Source: CAZOIA01 sp964579675 (GTDB taxonomy: Bacteria > Planctomycetota > Phycisphaerae > UBA1845 > PWPN01). From it: a DNA stretch of 64,000 nucleotides. The position numbers and the translations under genes are program-made. The stretch spans positions 1 to 64,000 of the forward strand of contig CAZOIA010000002.1 in the NCBI GenBank assembly GCA_964579675.1, in the 5' to 3' direction. Each line of letters starts with the position of its first letter. The stretch's first letter is position 1. Under the pieces are notes generated by a model, which had not been told where the DNA came from, did not search any database, and worked only from the letters and a program-made list of their open reading frames with translations. Positions 36,000 through 45,753 of this stretch are shown here, one piece after another.

Positions 36000-37985
36000 A
36001 TGGCGGCATCAGACGAAAAGGTAACGCCACCAGGACGCGGCGCCGGACCCGAATCGAGCATCGCTCACCCGCGGCGCTGCCAGGCCCGGATCGAGCAGGT
36101 GCAGAAGCGGTGGCTCATGCTGCGCCGGTTCCTGGCGGTCAGTCTCCTGCTGGCGGTGGCATCGGTGAGCGGGGCAATCGTCGTCGGGCTGGATGCCTGG
36201 CTGCGGGGCGGGCACCTGACCCGGTCGATGCTCCTGCTGGCGTGCGTAGCCAGCGTGGTATGGGTCTCTCGCCGGTTCGCTGCCCCGCTGTGGGACCGGC
36301 TATCGCATGATAAGGCGGCCCTGCTCCTGGAGCACAGCTATCCGAAGCTGGCCGGGCGGCTGGTGACGGCGGTGCAACTGGCCACCCCGACCATCCGCGA
36401 GCGGTCCGGCACCTCCGTGGGCCTCTACCGACAGGTGCAGACGGCCGCCGAGGAGGCCGCCGGCCGCCTCGACCCCGTACGCGTCCTGCCGGGACGATCC
36501 CCGCTTCAGCGAGCGGCGGTCGCCTGGGGCCTGGTGTTGCTGCTGCTGGTCGTGGCGGGGCTCAACCGCGAGGGAGCCTCCATCGGCATCGCCCGGGTGC
36601 TCATGCCCTGGCGCCAGATCGATTGGCCCCAACGCACCCGACTCCATATCACCGCTGCGGACGAGCGCGTAGTCCGCGGCGGGACGCTCGAAATCGCCGG
36701 CAAGGTGAGCGGAGTCGTACCCGCCACGGGAACGCTTCACGTGCAAAGCGGAACCGGGGCTGCGGATCGGGCCCGGTTCAACATCGGCCAGGATGGCGCG
36801 TTCACCGTGCGATACCGCCCGGTCAATGATGACCTGAATGTGTCACTGGAAGTCGGCGACGCCCGGTCGCAGGTACTGCACGTCGAAATGATCCCGCCGC
36901 CGGAGATCATCCGCGTCGAAGCGGAATGTACCTATCCCGCATACACCCACATGGCGCCAGAGCGACTCTCCGATGGGAACGTGCAGGCCGTCTTCGGATC
37001 CCGGATCCGCCTTCGCGTCACCACGAACAAAGCGGTTGCGAGTGCTGCCCTTTCGTGGGACGACAAGACCACCATCGCGATGGAGCTCATGGGAGAAGAC
37101 GAGGCAGAGGCCCGTTTCAACGTGGATGCCAGCCGCTCTTACCGCGTACACCTGACCGACGAACTGGGATTCCAGAACGAAGAGCCGGTGGTCTACCGCA
37201 TCGAGATGATCGACAATCTCTATCCGCGCATCGAGCGGGTCACGCCCACGGCGGACAAACGGGTGACACCACAGGCAATGGTACCGATTACCGCCCTTGT
37301 CACCGACGATTTCGGCGTGACCGGGCTGACCCTGTGCTACCAGCGCGGGGAAGAGCATGAGGCTCAGCAGGTAACCATCCCGCTCGAGCATCCGGGCAAG
37401 GTGGTCGCGGCCCGGTATGTCTGGTCGCTGGAGCCGCTCGGATTGCAGCCGGGAGACACGATCAGCTACAGGCTCCAGGCGCAGGATGCCGGCGAGCACG
37501 CAGCCCGGAGCGATTGGCCCGTGTCGCGCTGGCGGCGTTTGCACGTCCTGGACGAGCCGGAACTGGCCCGCCTGCTCAGTGATCAGTTGGAGCAGATCCT
37601 GCACGGTCTGGCCGAGCTTGAGGTGCTCCAGGGTGAGTGCACGTCCGCGGTGGTGCGGGTCAATAACTCGCTCGACGCCTTGCCGCCCGGGGCGCGTCCT
37701 GCTCCCGCCGCCCGCCAGCGGACCCAGGCCGAGAAATGGCGCCAGGACCACCTGGCCCGGAACGCCGGTCAACTGGCGGCCCGGCTCGGCCGCGTGGCCG
37801 AGGATTATGCCATCTCGCGGATCGGCCGGCCCGAGCGGGCCCAGCGACTCCAACGCACCGCCGACCAGCTCGCCAAGATCTCCGCCACCCACATGCCCGG
37901 AATCGTATTGCACCTGGATGAAGCGCTGGTGAACCTGCGCGAACTGGTGGCGCCGCCGACAACCCGGCCGCCGGAGAAACCATAG
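36000..37985 (+). CDS. large membrane protein, DUF4175-like
   Basis: From ATG 36000 the protein has 661 residues. Two helices appear at about residues 38-60 and 68-85 (FLAVSLLLAVASVSGAIVVGL and SMLLLACVASVVWV), then a beta-rich region (VTPTADKRVTPQAMVP, DTISYRLQAQDAGEHAARS) and a charged C-terminal coiled-coil. The layout resembles DUF4175-type proteins, by pattern only. The start at 36000 is preferred to 35964, which lies in a tandem repeat. The stop abuts the next gene. Likely part of the MoxR/vWA envelope complex. Confidence 0.55.
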   Translation: MAASDEKVTPPGRGAGPESSIAHPRRCQARIEQVQKRWLMLRRFLAVSLLLAVASVSGAIVVGLDAWLRGGHLTRSMLLLACVASVVWVSRRFAAPLWDRLSHDKAALLLEHSYPKLAGRLVTAVQLATPTIRERSGTSVGLYRQVQTAAEEAAGRLDPVRVLPGRSPLQRAAVAWGLVLLLLVVAGLNREGASIGIARVLMPWRQIDWPQRTRLHITAADERVVRGGTLEIAGKVSGVVPATGTLHVQSGTGAADRARFNIGQDGAFTVRYRPVNDDLNVSLEVGDARSQVLHVEMIPPPEIIRVEAECTYPAYTHMAPERLSDGNVQAVFGSRIRLRVTTNKAVASAALSWDDKTTIAMELMGEDEAEARFNVDASRSYRVHLTDELGFQNEEPVVYRIEMIDNLYPRIERVTPTADKRVTPQAMVPITALVTDDFGVTGLTLCYQRGEEHEAQQVTIPLEHPGKVVAARYVWSLEPLGLQPGDTISYRLQAQDAGEHAARSDWPVSRWRRLHVLDEPELARLLSDQLEQILHGLAELEVLQGECTSAVVRVNNSLDALPPGARPAPAARQRTQAEKWRQDHLARNAGQLAARLGRVAEDYAISRIGRPERAQRLQRTADQLAKISATHMPGIVLHLDEALVNLRELVAPPTTRPPEKP

Positions 37986-39026
37986 ATGCACCGAATCACA
38001 CTGGCGACACTGGCTCCTGTGCTGTTCCTCGGACTCACTCGCCCCGCCGCTGCCCAGTCGGCCAGCCCGCCGGGCTCCGAGGCCCAACGGGACACCTTCA
38101 TCGAGTTAACGCCGGCATCCGAGCAGGCCATTCAAAACGCGCTGAAGTACCTGGCCACGAGTCAGTTGCCCAGCGGGGCGTTTGACAGCAGGTACGGGCC
38201 CAACATGGGCGTGACCTCGCTCGCTTTGCTCGCGTTCCTGGCCACCGGCAACGTCCCCGAACAGGGCCAATACGCCGAGGTGCTCGATCGGGGACTGAAC
38301 TGGGTGCTGGCCAACGCCCAGCCCAGCGGGCTGATCCACTACGAGGACGGCACGTCGCACGGGCCGATGTACGAGCACGCCGCTGCCACGCTGCTGCTGA
38401 GCGAGGTCTACGGCATGAGCGAGCGGCCGGAAATCCCCGCCGCCGTCCAGGCAGCGGTCCGGGTCATCGTCAACGCTCAGAACGACGAAGGGGGCTGGCG
38501 CTACCAACCCTTCAATCGCGATGCGGACATCTCTGTCACCGTCATGCAGATCCTTGCCCTGCGGGGGGCCCAGCGGGCGGGCATGGTCGTGCCGGCCGAG
38601 ACCATCCAGCGGGCCATCAAGTACGTCAAACGCTGTGCGGACCGCGGCGGGGGATTCCTCTATCAGACCGGATCGGGCCAGCCCAATTACGCCCGGACCG
38701 GGGCCGGCGTCTGCTCGCTGGAGGTGTGCGGAGATTACGATTGCGACGAGGTCCGGCGCGGGCTCGATTACCTGATCGCCAACATCGGTCAGGACGTCCA
38801 GAATGAACACTACCACTACGGCACCTATTACGCCGCCCAGGCAGTGTACCAGGCCAAGGACGAACGCCGGTGGCAGCAATGGTTCCCGCCGATGCGGGAT
38901 CAGATGCTGGGTCAGCAAGAATCGGCGGGCTGCTGGAATACCGGAGTCGGGCGAGAGTACGCCACCTCCATGATGGTGCTCGCCCTGGCGATACCCTATC
39001 GGTGTCTGCCGATCTACCAGAGATGA
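37986..39026 (+). CDS. secreted alpha/alpha-toroid protein (terpene-cyclase / prenyltransferase-like repeats)
   Basis: The 346-residue protein has a signal peptide (MHRITLATLAPVLFLGL to AAAQ) and repeated helix pairs such as ALKYLATSQLPSGAFD, GVTSLALLAFLATGN, VIVNAQNDEGGWRYQP and CADRGGGFLYQTGSG, the pattern of squalene-cyclase/prenyltransferase toroids. It is about half the length of squalene-hopene cyclase and lacks the DxDD catalytic motif, so catalysis is doubtful. It directly abuts the previous gene and is 4 bases from the next. A protein-binding role is inferred. Confidence 0.75.
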   Translation: MHRITLATLAPVLFLGLTRPAAAQSASPPGSEAQRDTFIELTPASEQAIQNALKYLATSQLPSGAFDSRYGPNMGVTSLALLAFLATGNVPEQGQYAEVLDRGLNWVLANAQPSGLIHYEDGTSHGPMYEHAAATLLLSEVYGMSERPEIPAAVQAAVRVIVNAQNDEGGWRYQPFNRDADISVTVMQILALRGAQRAGMVVPAETIQRAIKYVKRCADRGGGFLYQTGSGQPNYARTGAGVCSLEVCGDYDCDEVRRGLDYLIANIGQDVQNEHYHYGTYYAAQAVYQAKDERRWQQWFPPMRDQMLGQQESAGCWNTGVGREYATSMMVLALAIPYRCLPIYQR

Positions 39027-39029
39027 ACG

Positions 39030-40444
39030 ATGCACCCCGCCTGCCTGTGCCTGCTGCTGCTGACCGCCGTGCCTGGCCGAACGGATACACCCGTTATGGT
39101 GCTGTCGGAGGGGCGGGTCATCTCAGCAGCCGACTTCTCGATCGGTCCGAGCGGTGAACTGATCGTCGTGCCCGCGGGCAAAGGTGAGCCGCCAGAGTCG
39201 ATCGTTGTTGACTCCCCGGCCCTGCTGGATGCCAGTATGGTGCCGAAGGCCAAGCCCGGCCAACCCAAAGCCGCCGGCACCGGTGCGAGCGTTCAACTGA
39301 CCTGCGGTGAGATCCTGCAAGGCTCGATCGTCGAGCCCGATTCGCCCGGTACGATTCGCTTCAACACCTGCCACTTCGGTCCCCAGCGGCTGGCCCTCGA
39401 GAAGATCGCGACGATTCACCTGGCCGGCAGGCGGGCGAGCCGACCGGCCACCGACAGCGGCCGTGACCACCCCTGCCTGGTGCTCACCAACGGCGACCTG
39501 ATCGCGGGGGCGATCAAGCTCATCACACCCACCGCGGTCACGATTGACTCGGCGTTCGGCGAGACTGAAACCGACATCTCCCGGGTCGCCGGCATTACTC
39601 TGGCAGGCGATCCGCCGCTCGTGGACGGGCGCACCACCGGCCAACTCATCTGCTCGCTGGCGGACGGTCAACGGTGGTACGTGGACAACCTCGCCGCCGG
39701 CCCGGCCAAGGGGCAGGTACGACTCCACCGCGCCGGCAGCGCGGCCGATCTGCCGGTGACCCATTTGCGGCAACTCGTCTTTGCCGGTTGGACGATCCGC
39801 GAACTGATCGCGCTCGGTCCGCCTGAGGTCCGCACCACCCCTACCTGGGCGGGACAGTCCCCGTGCAGATCGACGAGGCCAGGAGCCGGCGCCCCCGGGC
39901 GATCGGCAACCGGTCGTTCCTCGGGGGAATCACCGCCCGACCCCGGTCCCGCGTCAGCTACACCTTGAACACCCCCGCCGCGTACCTCATCGGCTGGGTC
40001 GGGATCGATCCGGTTCGCGGCAGCGCCGGCATCTGCGACGCGCGAATCGAGTCCGACGGCAAAACACTCGTCAGCTTCAACGGGCTCACCGCGCGTGCCG
40101 GCGCCCAGCGCATCGCCGTGTCCACAACCAACCTGAACCACATCACACTGATCACCGACTTCGGCCCCAACGCGGAGATCGGCGATTGCCTCAACTGGTG
40201 CGAGTTGATGTTGATCGAGAAGAAGCCGCCGGCAACCAGCCAGGGGCACGTGTTGCTCAATCACCCCGGTGCGAACAACGGGCAGGCCATCGTCCGGGAG
40301 CGGTTGGCGTACGAGGCCCGCGACGCTGTCTTGTTTCGCCTGCCCCTCCCGCTAGAATACACCGCGTCATCGATACGATCACGAGAATACGGACCACAAG
40401 CCGGTCACAGAACGAGCAGCATTGACGCAGGCCCTCGCGAATAA
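39030..40444 (+). pseudogene. NPCBM-type secreted protein gene interrupted by a one-base frameshift
   Basis: The first frame (from 39030) encodes a signal peptide and a domain that lists ...WTIRELIALGPPEVRTTP before turning into low-quality arginine-rich sequence. A second frame, open from upstream of GTG 39863 to 40444, continues YLGGTVPVQIDEA, then SFLGG and the NPCBM-like YTLNTPAAYLIGWVGID. Adding one C to the run CCCC at 39838-39841 restores a single reading frame RTTPYLGGTVPVQID. NPCBM domains follow a conserved PxVxxTPYLG-type segment in planctomycetes, from memory. It is either a real mutation, an error in the assembly, or a slippage site. The domain binds carbohydrate, by family. Last gene of the moxR train. 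Confidence 0.75.
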
Positions 40445-40447
40445 GAG

Positions 40448-40531
40448 GCCGAAGTGGCGGAATTGGCAGACGCGCGGGATTCAAAATCCCGTTCCCGCAA
40501 GGGAGTGAGGGTTCGAGTCCCTCCTTCGGCA
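40448..40531 (+). tRNA. tRNA-Leu (anticodon CAA)
   Basis: An 84-base cloverleaf is visible: acceptor GCCGAAG (40448-40454) pairs with CTTCGGC (40524-40530), discriminator A at 40531. The anticodon arm CGGGA/TCCCG encloses the loop TTCAAAA, giving CAA (reads UUG codons). A long variable arm and the T arm GAGGG-TTCGAGT-CCCTC confirm the class II leucine type. CCA is not encoded. Confidence 0.95.
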
Positions 40532-40677
40532 ATTGCAGTAACCCGTTGCGACCAGACGAACAAGGGTCTCGCGAGCCATCGGCCATGGCGTTCCCCGTTG
40601 CGACCGGAGGCTCAACGCCGCTGGTACCGGAGCCCTGAATGTCGCACCGGCCATATCCGGAAAGATCGGAGGACGTG

Positions 40678-41163
40678 ATGGCAGAGACGCACAAAGACGG
40701 GCTCACGCATCTCGACAGCCGGGGATCGGCCCACATGGTAGACGTCGGGTCCAAGCGTCCCACCCGGCGTGAGGCCGTCGCAAGCGCTCGGGTCCGCGTG
40801 GGAACCAGGACTCTAGACCTGATCCTCTCGGGCGGCATCCCCAAGGGCGACGTCTTCGGCGTCGCTCGAATCGCCGCCATCGCCGCCGCAAAGCGAACCC
40901 CCGACCTGATCCCGCTATGCCATCCCCTGCCGATCGACGTCGTCGAGATCGAGCTCGAACCCCAGCCGCCTGACACCGTCCTGATCACCGCCACCACCCG
41001 GGCTACCGCCAAAACGGGCGCAGAGATGGAGGTGTTGACCGCTGCCAGTATCGCCGCTCTGGCGGTCTACGACATGTGCAAACCGGTAACAAAGGGCATG
41101 GAGATCGGCCCCATCCGACTTGAACGCAAGACCGGCGGTCAATCCGGCACCTACCGCCGGTGA
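40678..41163 (+). CDS. moaC: cyclic pyranopterin monophosphate synthase MoaC
   Basis: MoaC converts the MoaA product into cyclic pyranopterin monophosphate in molybdenum cofactor synthesis. The start at 40678 (MAETHKDGLTH) has GGAGG about five bases upstream and gives 161 residues, normal length. Signature motifs are DLIPLCHPLPI and TGAEMEVLTAASIAALAVYDMCK. It stands alone between tRNA-Leu and a membrane protein gene, so other moa genes must be elsewhere. Confidence 0.95.
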   Translation: MAETHKDGLTHLDSRGSAHMVDVGSKRPTRREAVASARVRVGTRTLDLILSGGIPKGDVFGVARIAAIAAAKRTPDLIPLCHPLPIDVVEIELEPQPPDTVLITATTRATAKTGAEMEVLTAASIAALAVYDMCKPVTKGMEIGPIRLERKTGGQSGTYRR

Positions 41164-41209
41164 TCGTTCTGCCAGGCCGCAACGCCGCAACCGACAGGCG
41201 ACCGCGACA

Positions 41210-41959
41210 TTACCCCTGCACGGAGCAGGTCTTGACCAGGCCAACGACCGCCTTGACCAGGAGAGTCACAATCAGCAGGAGAAGCAGAACCGCCACCGAG
41301 AAGGTGATCAACGGCCAGACGGACGTGAGCGGCTCGGCGGCCGACCTCGTGATTCGATCGATCAGGAACGCCAGGATCCCGGCGATGAAGATGGCCCCCA
41401 GTGCGCCCCGTACGTTTCCGGTCAGTGGGGCCATCCGCACCGTCAGGCAGATCGCCAGGTACAAGAACAGCAGCGTCCGCCAGTCGGTCAGATTGCAGCT
41501 TCGGATCACGCTGACCAGTTGCTCGACCAGTTGGAGCGACGTGTGAAGCGTAGCGAAGAACAGGGGCAGACTCGTCGGCAGCGAGAAGCGCTCCACCGAG
41601 GTCACTGCCATCCCGGCCAGGATTTCCGAGCCGAGATACCGCGAGACCCAGTAGATGGCTGCGGCACAACCGGCCATCGGCAACAGCGCGATGATGATGG
41701 TCCCCACGACCGGCAACCGGGGCTTGGGGTTCCCGGTCTGCGGCTCACCGGACTCGTCGTCCTTGATCAGGGCGGTGTTCTCGACCGTGCCACCAGTGAT
41801 TAGCAGGCCGAGGATATGGCCGAGTTGAGCCACCAGGGTCCCGGGCAGCAGGATCGAATTGACGACCTTCGGCTGAACCAGCGAACCCCACAATCGATGC
41901 ACCCCCAGCGCGGTGAAGACGATCACCAGCAGCCAGAACGTGATTGCCGCATATTCCAT
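41210..41959 (-). CDS. membrane protein of unknown function
   Basis: From ATG 41959 (AGGAGG nine bases upstream) the protein has 249 residues with about six hydrophobic helices (for example ITFWLLVIVFTALGVHRLW, LPVVGTIIIALLPMAG, SVWPLITFSVAVLLLLLI). A segment AQLGHILGLLITG is conserved-looking, but no peptidase HExxH is present. I do not recognise the family. It is convergent with moaC. Confidence 0.6.
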   Translation of the reverse strand: MEYAAITFWLLVIVFTALGVHRLWGSLVQPKVVNSILLPGTLVAQLGHILGLLITGGTVENTALIKDDESGEPQTGNPKPRLPVVGTIIIALLPMAGCAAAIYWVSRYLGSEILAGMAVTSVERFSLPTSLPLFFATLHTSLQLVEQLVSVIRSCNLTDWRTLLFLYLAICLTVRMAPLTGNVRGALGAIFIAGILAFLIDRITRSAAEPLTSVWPLITFSVAVLLLLLIVTLLVKAVVGLVKTCSVQG

Positions 41960-42180
41960 GTTCACCCGCCTCCTGTTGGGCCGAGCGCTTTAGGATACTG
42001 GAATATCGACCACAATGGGCCCTTCGTCTGAGCGGATCTGACCGCATTGGACCGCTTCGGGGTTTTGAGAGTGCTTCTCGAGACACGGCTTGCCATGACC
42101 GGCTTTGCGGCCCGGGCTCTGGCACACGCGGGCGGTTTCAGCCCCTCGTATCCGCCTGGCTGCACCCGGCTGCTGCGGCT

Positions 42181-43104
42181 CTATTCCCAGTTTTCCACGA
42201 CGCGATCGGCGATGTGTTCAGGGGCGTCGCTCTCGGTGACGTTCACCCAGCGGATACCGGGCATGCGGCGCATCCAGGTCCGCTGGTGCTTGGCCAGCCG
42301 CCGCGAGTTGATCTTGACTCTTTCGATGGCGTCTTCGAGCGACATTTCGCCGCGGAGGTGGGCGATGATCTCCGCGTAGCCCACCGCCTGGGCGGCTTGG
42401 GGCCCGATGCCGGCCGGCTCCGCCAGCAGCGAGCGTACCTCGTCGACCAGGCCGGCTTCGATCATCCGTTTCACGCGAGCATTGATCCGCCCGCTCGTTT
42501 CCTCCTTCGAGCGACGCAGGGCCACCAGCCGGCAATCGTACCGCGAGTTGGGCTGGTCCCATTGTCCCTGCAGCTCGCTGATCGACACCCCGGCCAGATG
42601 ATAGACTTCCAATGCCCGCTCGATGCGGCGCAGGTCGTTCGGGTGAATGCGGGCGGCCGCCTGCGGGTCGAGCCCGGCCAACTCGACGTGCAGGGCCCGG
42701 GTGCCTTCGTGCCGGGCCCGCTCGCGCAGCTCTCGCCGGAACTCGGGATCGGCGCTCGGCCCCTCGAATACCCCGGCGACCAGGCTCTGCACGTACAGCA
42801 TCGTGCCCCCCACGGCCAGGACGGGCCTGCCGCCAGCGGCAATCTCGTTGATTGCACGGTCCGCCTGTTCGACGTAGCGACCGAGGCTGAACGAGTCGCT
42901 CGGCTCCGCCACGTCGATCAGGTGGTGCGGGATCTCCGCCCGGACCTCGGACGACGGCTTTGCGGTGCCGATGTCCATTCGGCGGTAGATCTTCATCGAG
43001 TCGACCGAGACGATCTCCCCGCCGAGCCGCCGGGCCAACTCCAGACTGGTACCGCTCTTACCGCTTGCCGTACACCCGATCAGCAGATTGACACGAATCG
43101 CCAT
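42181..43104 (-). CDS. miaA: tRNA dimethylallyltransferase MiaA
   Basis: MiaA adds the isopentenyl group to A37 of tRNAs that read UNN codons. Walker A GCTASGKS is at residues 10-17, SVDSMKIYRRMDIGTAKP follows, and SDSFSLGRYVEQ, GGTMLYVQSL and RSKEETSGRIN are standard. I start it at ATG 43104 (MAIRVNLLIG), giving 307 residues, because the longer frame only adds unconserved residues. The tRNA-Leu(CAA) in this window is a typical substrate class. It lies on the minus strand, alone. Confidence 0.93.
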   Translation of the reverse strand: MAIRVNLLIGCTASGKSGTSLELARRLGGEIVSVDSMKIYRRMDIGTAKPSSEVRAEIPHHLIDVAEPSDSFSLGRYVEQADRAINEIAAGGRPVLAVGGTMLYVQSLVAGVFEGPSADPEFRRELRERARHEGTRALHVELAGLDPQAAARIHPNDLRRIERALEVYHLAGVSISELQGQWDQPNSRYDCRLVALRRSKEETSGRINARVKRMIEAGLVDEVRSLLAEPAGIGPQAAQAVGYAEIIAHLRGEMSLEDAIERVKINSRRLAKHQRTWMRRMPGIRWVNVTESDAPEHIADRVVENWE

Positions 43105-43569
43105 TTCGTCACCCGGGCGGCTCCCAGTTCCGCTGGCAGTTGCTCTCCAGGATACTTCGGGCTGCCTTGCCGGGACAGGAGCCGCCGGCTCGCGGGAGAG
43201 GGTGCGTGACAGCCCAGACGGCGGGCCGGAGGAAACCCTATGCTCCCTCCGCCAAGCCCCGGGCCAAACGGTGCGAAGGTGGGAACGTGCGAAAGTACGA
43301 AGGCGTGAACGTGAAAAAGGCACGTCGCAGCCGGTCTCTTGTCACGTTCTCACATTGGCACTTGCTCGCGGGCCGCGTCAGGCCATTCCGGGAGAGACGA
43401 GGCCAAGGCTTGCTGGGAGCCCCACCGATTACGTCACGGATTCCACGGGAGGTCATACGACGTCATCACCATTGCCCCCAGGCTTGATCGTAGTGTAAGA
43501 TACAGTGAACCCCGGCCGTTTGGGGCCGAACGGCATCTGGGCGAGCGGCAGCAGTCGCGGGGCGGCCAC
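43105..43569. other. intergenic region with degenerate GTGCGAA/GTGAACG repeats
   Basis: Between miaA and the AraC-type regulator lie 465 bases. From 43271 to 43320 short units GTGCGAAG, GTGGGAACG, GTGCGAAAG, GCGTGAACG recur. At 43341-43361 a complementary stretch (GTCACGTTCTCACATTGGCA) could fold back on them. The rest shows no gene or clear promoter. Confidence 0.5.
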
Positions 43570-44481
43570 ATGCAAGAGGACCAGCACGCAAACATGAGCA
43601 GCAGCGTAGACTTCAAGAGACTGAAGAAACCAAGCAGTGCGTCCAAGGCTCGCGGCCGGCGCCGGAAACTGGGGCAGAAGGATTTCTTCGCCGACCTGTC
43701 CGATCTGATTGCCGAGCGATTCATGCGAATCAGCGGCCTGGCCGTGGTCGTGGCTCCCGTTAACTGGCCGGGAAACCCTGCTGACGAGAGTCCGCCGCCG
43801 CTCCATCCCCAATGCGCGGATTGCACGGACATTGAAACCTGCCGCGAACCCTGGCAAACCCACCTGGCGGAGCTGGAGCATTGCCCAGAGGTTCACTGGC
43901 ACCGGTGCGATCGCAACAAGATGTGTGCCGTCGTGCCAGTGGTCGCCAAGGGCCGTTGCCTGGCCGCCTGCAAGCTGGTGTGTCCCGAGACTATGGGGGA
44001 GTCGGACTTTGAGCGAAATGTCGAGCTGCTGGACGTGCTGGTTGAGAACTTCGTGGCCAGGGAAGGTGATCTGCTGGCGAGGATGATACCCGAAGGCAAG
44101 GCTGCCCCCGCCGACGAGGCTGCATCCGACGATATGCCTTCCGCCCGCCCGACCCACCCGAAGGTGCGCAGGGCCATCGAGCATATCAACCAACACCTGG
44201 CCGAACCGACTATGACCGTCGCGAACATCGCCCGGGTCCTCGAAATGAACTCGACCTATCTTGCTCACCTTTTCTCGCAGCAAGTCGGTACCCGCATGAG
44301 CCGCTACGTCGCCGTGCGACGTATGGAGTTAGCCAAGAAGCTTCTTGTTGACACGGATTCCAAGATCAAGCGGGTGGCGTACGAGAGCGGCCACGCCAAT
44401 GCTGACTGGTTCAGCCAGGTCTTCCACGCCCACACCGGCCTCACGCCCCGCGAGTACCGACGCCGAATGCGCTCGTCCTGA
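43570..44481 (+). CDS. AraC-family regulator with PocR-like sensor domain
   Basis: From ATG 43570 the protein has 303 residues. The N-terminal half is cysteine-rich (CADCTDIETC, then HCPEVHWHRCDRNKMC and CKLVC), in the style of PocR sensory domains. The C-terminal 100 residues are an AraC DNA-binding domain: HPKVRRAIEHINQHL, VANIARVLEMNSTYLAHLF (first HTH), IKRVAYESGHANADWFSQVF (second HTH) and HTGLTPREYRRR. PocR domains sense small organic compounds or metal-linked ligands; the ligand here is unknown. It converges with a LysR gene 53 bases away. Confidence 0.85.
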   Translation: MQEDQHANMSSSVDFKRLKKPSSASKARGRRRKLGQKDFFADLSDLIAERFMRISGLAVVVAPVNWPGNPADESPPPLHPQCADCTDIETCREPWQTHLAELEHCPEVHWHRCDRNKMCAVVPVVAKGRCLAACKLVCPETMGESDFERNVELLDVLVENFVAREGDLLARMIPEGKAAPADEAASDDMPSARPTHPKVRRAIEHINQHLAEPTMTVANIARVLEMNSTYLAHLFSQQVGTRMSRYVAVRRMELAKKLLVDTDSKIKRVAYESGHANADWFSQVFHAHTGLTPREYRRRMRSS

Positions 44482-44534
44482 GCTCTCCGTTTGCACCTGT
44501 AACAACGCCGGAGTTCCGGGATCGGACGCAGAGG

Positions 44535-45434
44535 CTACTTCTCCAATCGATCGTTCCCGGCCGCTCGCAGCAGTCCGATGAACTTCACGACGGTGGGCGT
44601 GAACATCTTTCGTCGCCGGTGGATGATGCCGATCGGACGGGTCGGCTTGCGGATGGCCAGCGGGACCGCTATCAGCGTCCCGCTCCGGACCTCGTTTCGG
44701 ACGGTCGGCCCGGGCAGGATGCTGACCCCGGCACCGACCTCGATCGCCTGCTTGATCGTCTCGATGTTGTCGAACTCCATCACCACCCGGACCGTGACTT
44801 CATTCTCGCGCAGGTAGCGCTCGAGTTCCTTGCGGATAATCAGGTCCCGCTCAAACCCGACGAAGTTCTCACCCCGCAACTGCCCTACGCTCACTTTCGA
44901 CATGCGGGCCAGATGGTGGTCCGGATGACAGACCAGAACCATGTCTTCCGACCGGAGGGGGATGACGGTAAGCCCTCGCGAGGCCGTCGGATACGACACG
45001 ATACCCAGGTCAACCTCTTCATTGAGCACGGCACCGTATACCCTGTTGGGCCTCAGGTACTCCAGGCGCACTTTGGCCTTGGGATACTGGCTCATGAAGT
45101 CCTGCATGCACTGGCTCATATCGTGCAACCCCACCGAGTAGATGGCCGCTACGCGAACCAGACCGGTGATTTCCTGGCGCAGCGAACGTACGCGAGCCTC
45201 GACCGTATCGTAGCAATCTGTGACCTCGCGGAAGCCCTCGTAGCAGGTTTCCCCTTCCGGCGTCAGGATGAACGGGCGCTTGGTCCGGTCGATGAGCTGC
45301 ACGCCCAGATGACGTTCCAGTTGATGGACTGCCTGACTGGCCGCCGACTGGGAGATCTGGTTGAGGGCCGCCCCACGAGAGAAGCTCTGGCAGCGGACCA
45401 CGTCACAGAAAACCCTCAGCGCGTCCAGATTCAT
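44535..45434 (-). CDS. LysR-family transcriptional regulator (GltC-like context)
   Basis: The 299-residue protein has a standard LysR HTH at 1-60 (MNLDALRVFCDVVRCQSFS, SQSAASQAVHQLERHLGVQL) and a two-lobed effector domain. It is divergent from an FMN-binding glutamate-synthase-like gene, the same layout as gltC and gltAB in Bacillus. The intergenic region has two copies of CATTAG-N5-CTAATG, one 13 bases before its own start. Autoregulation and control of the neighbouring gene follow by analogy. The effector is unknown. Confidence 0.9.
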   Translation of the reverse strand: MNLDALRVFCDVVRCQSFSRGAALNQISQSAASQAVHQLERHLGVQLIDRTKRPFILTPEGETCYEGFREVTDCYDTVEARVRSLRQEITGLVRVAAIYSVGLHDMSQCMQDFMSQYPKAKVRLEYLRPNRVYGAVLNEEVDLGIVSYPTASRGLTVIPLRSEDMVLVCHPDHHLARMSKVSVGQLRGENFVGFERDLIIRKELERYLRENEVTVRVVMEFDNIETIKQAIEVGAGVSILPGPTVRNEVRSGTLIAVPLAIRKPTRPIGIIHRRRKMFTPTVVKFIGLLRAAGNDRLEK

Positions 45435-45447
45435 AGCTACATATTAC

Positions 45448-45464
45448 CATTAGAAAACCTAATG
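45448..45464. promoter_or_regulatory. inverted repeat CATTAG-N5-CTAATG, probable LysR operator
   Basis: CATTAG at 45448-45453 and CTAATG at 45459-45464 are perfect inverted arms around AAAAC. The site obeys the T-N11-A LysR rule and lies 13 bases upstream of the LysR start, suited to self-repression. Confidence 0.65.
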
Positions 45465-45753
45465 TCCACCCTCAAAGAATGCCGGTAGACTTAATCAATC
45501 ACCGGCACCGGGCCGGGGCGTCAGCAGCCTATCGCCCCACCTTCGACGACACGCCTCGTCGGTGCCTGAGCCAGTTGCCCCGGCAATAGAGTCCGCGCGG
45601 CTCATGGGAAGTCTTGCCTGGCCAACCCAGTGCCGCACACCTCGTATCGCGCCCTCAACCGGTCAAGCTTCATAAGGGCACCTTATCCGGGGTACCAGAG
45701 TTTCTGCAACCGCGCTGGTGCGCGAACGCCCCGGGCTGCTACAAGGCTGGTGC

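Noticed and set aside
40454..40678. 74-residue frame across tRNA-Leu
   Set aside because: It overlaps the whole tRNA gene, so it is not coding.
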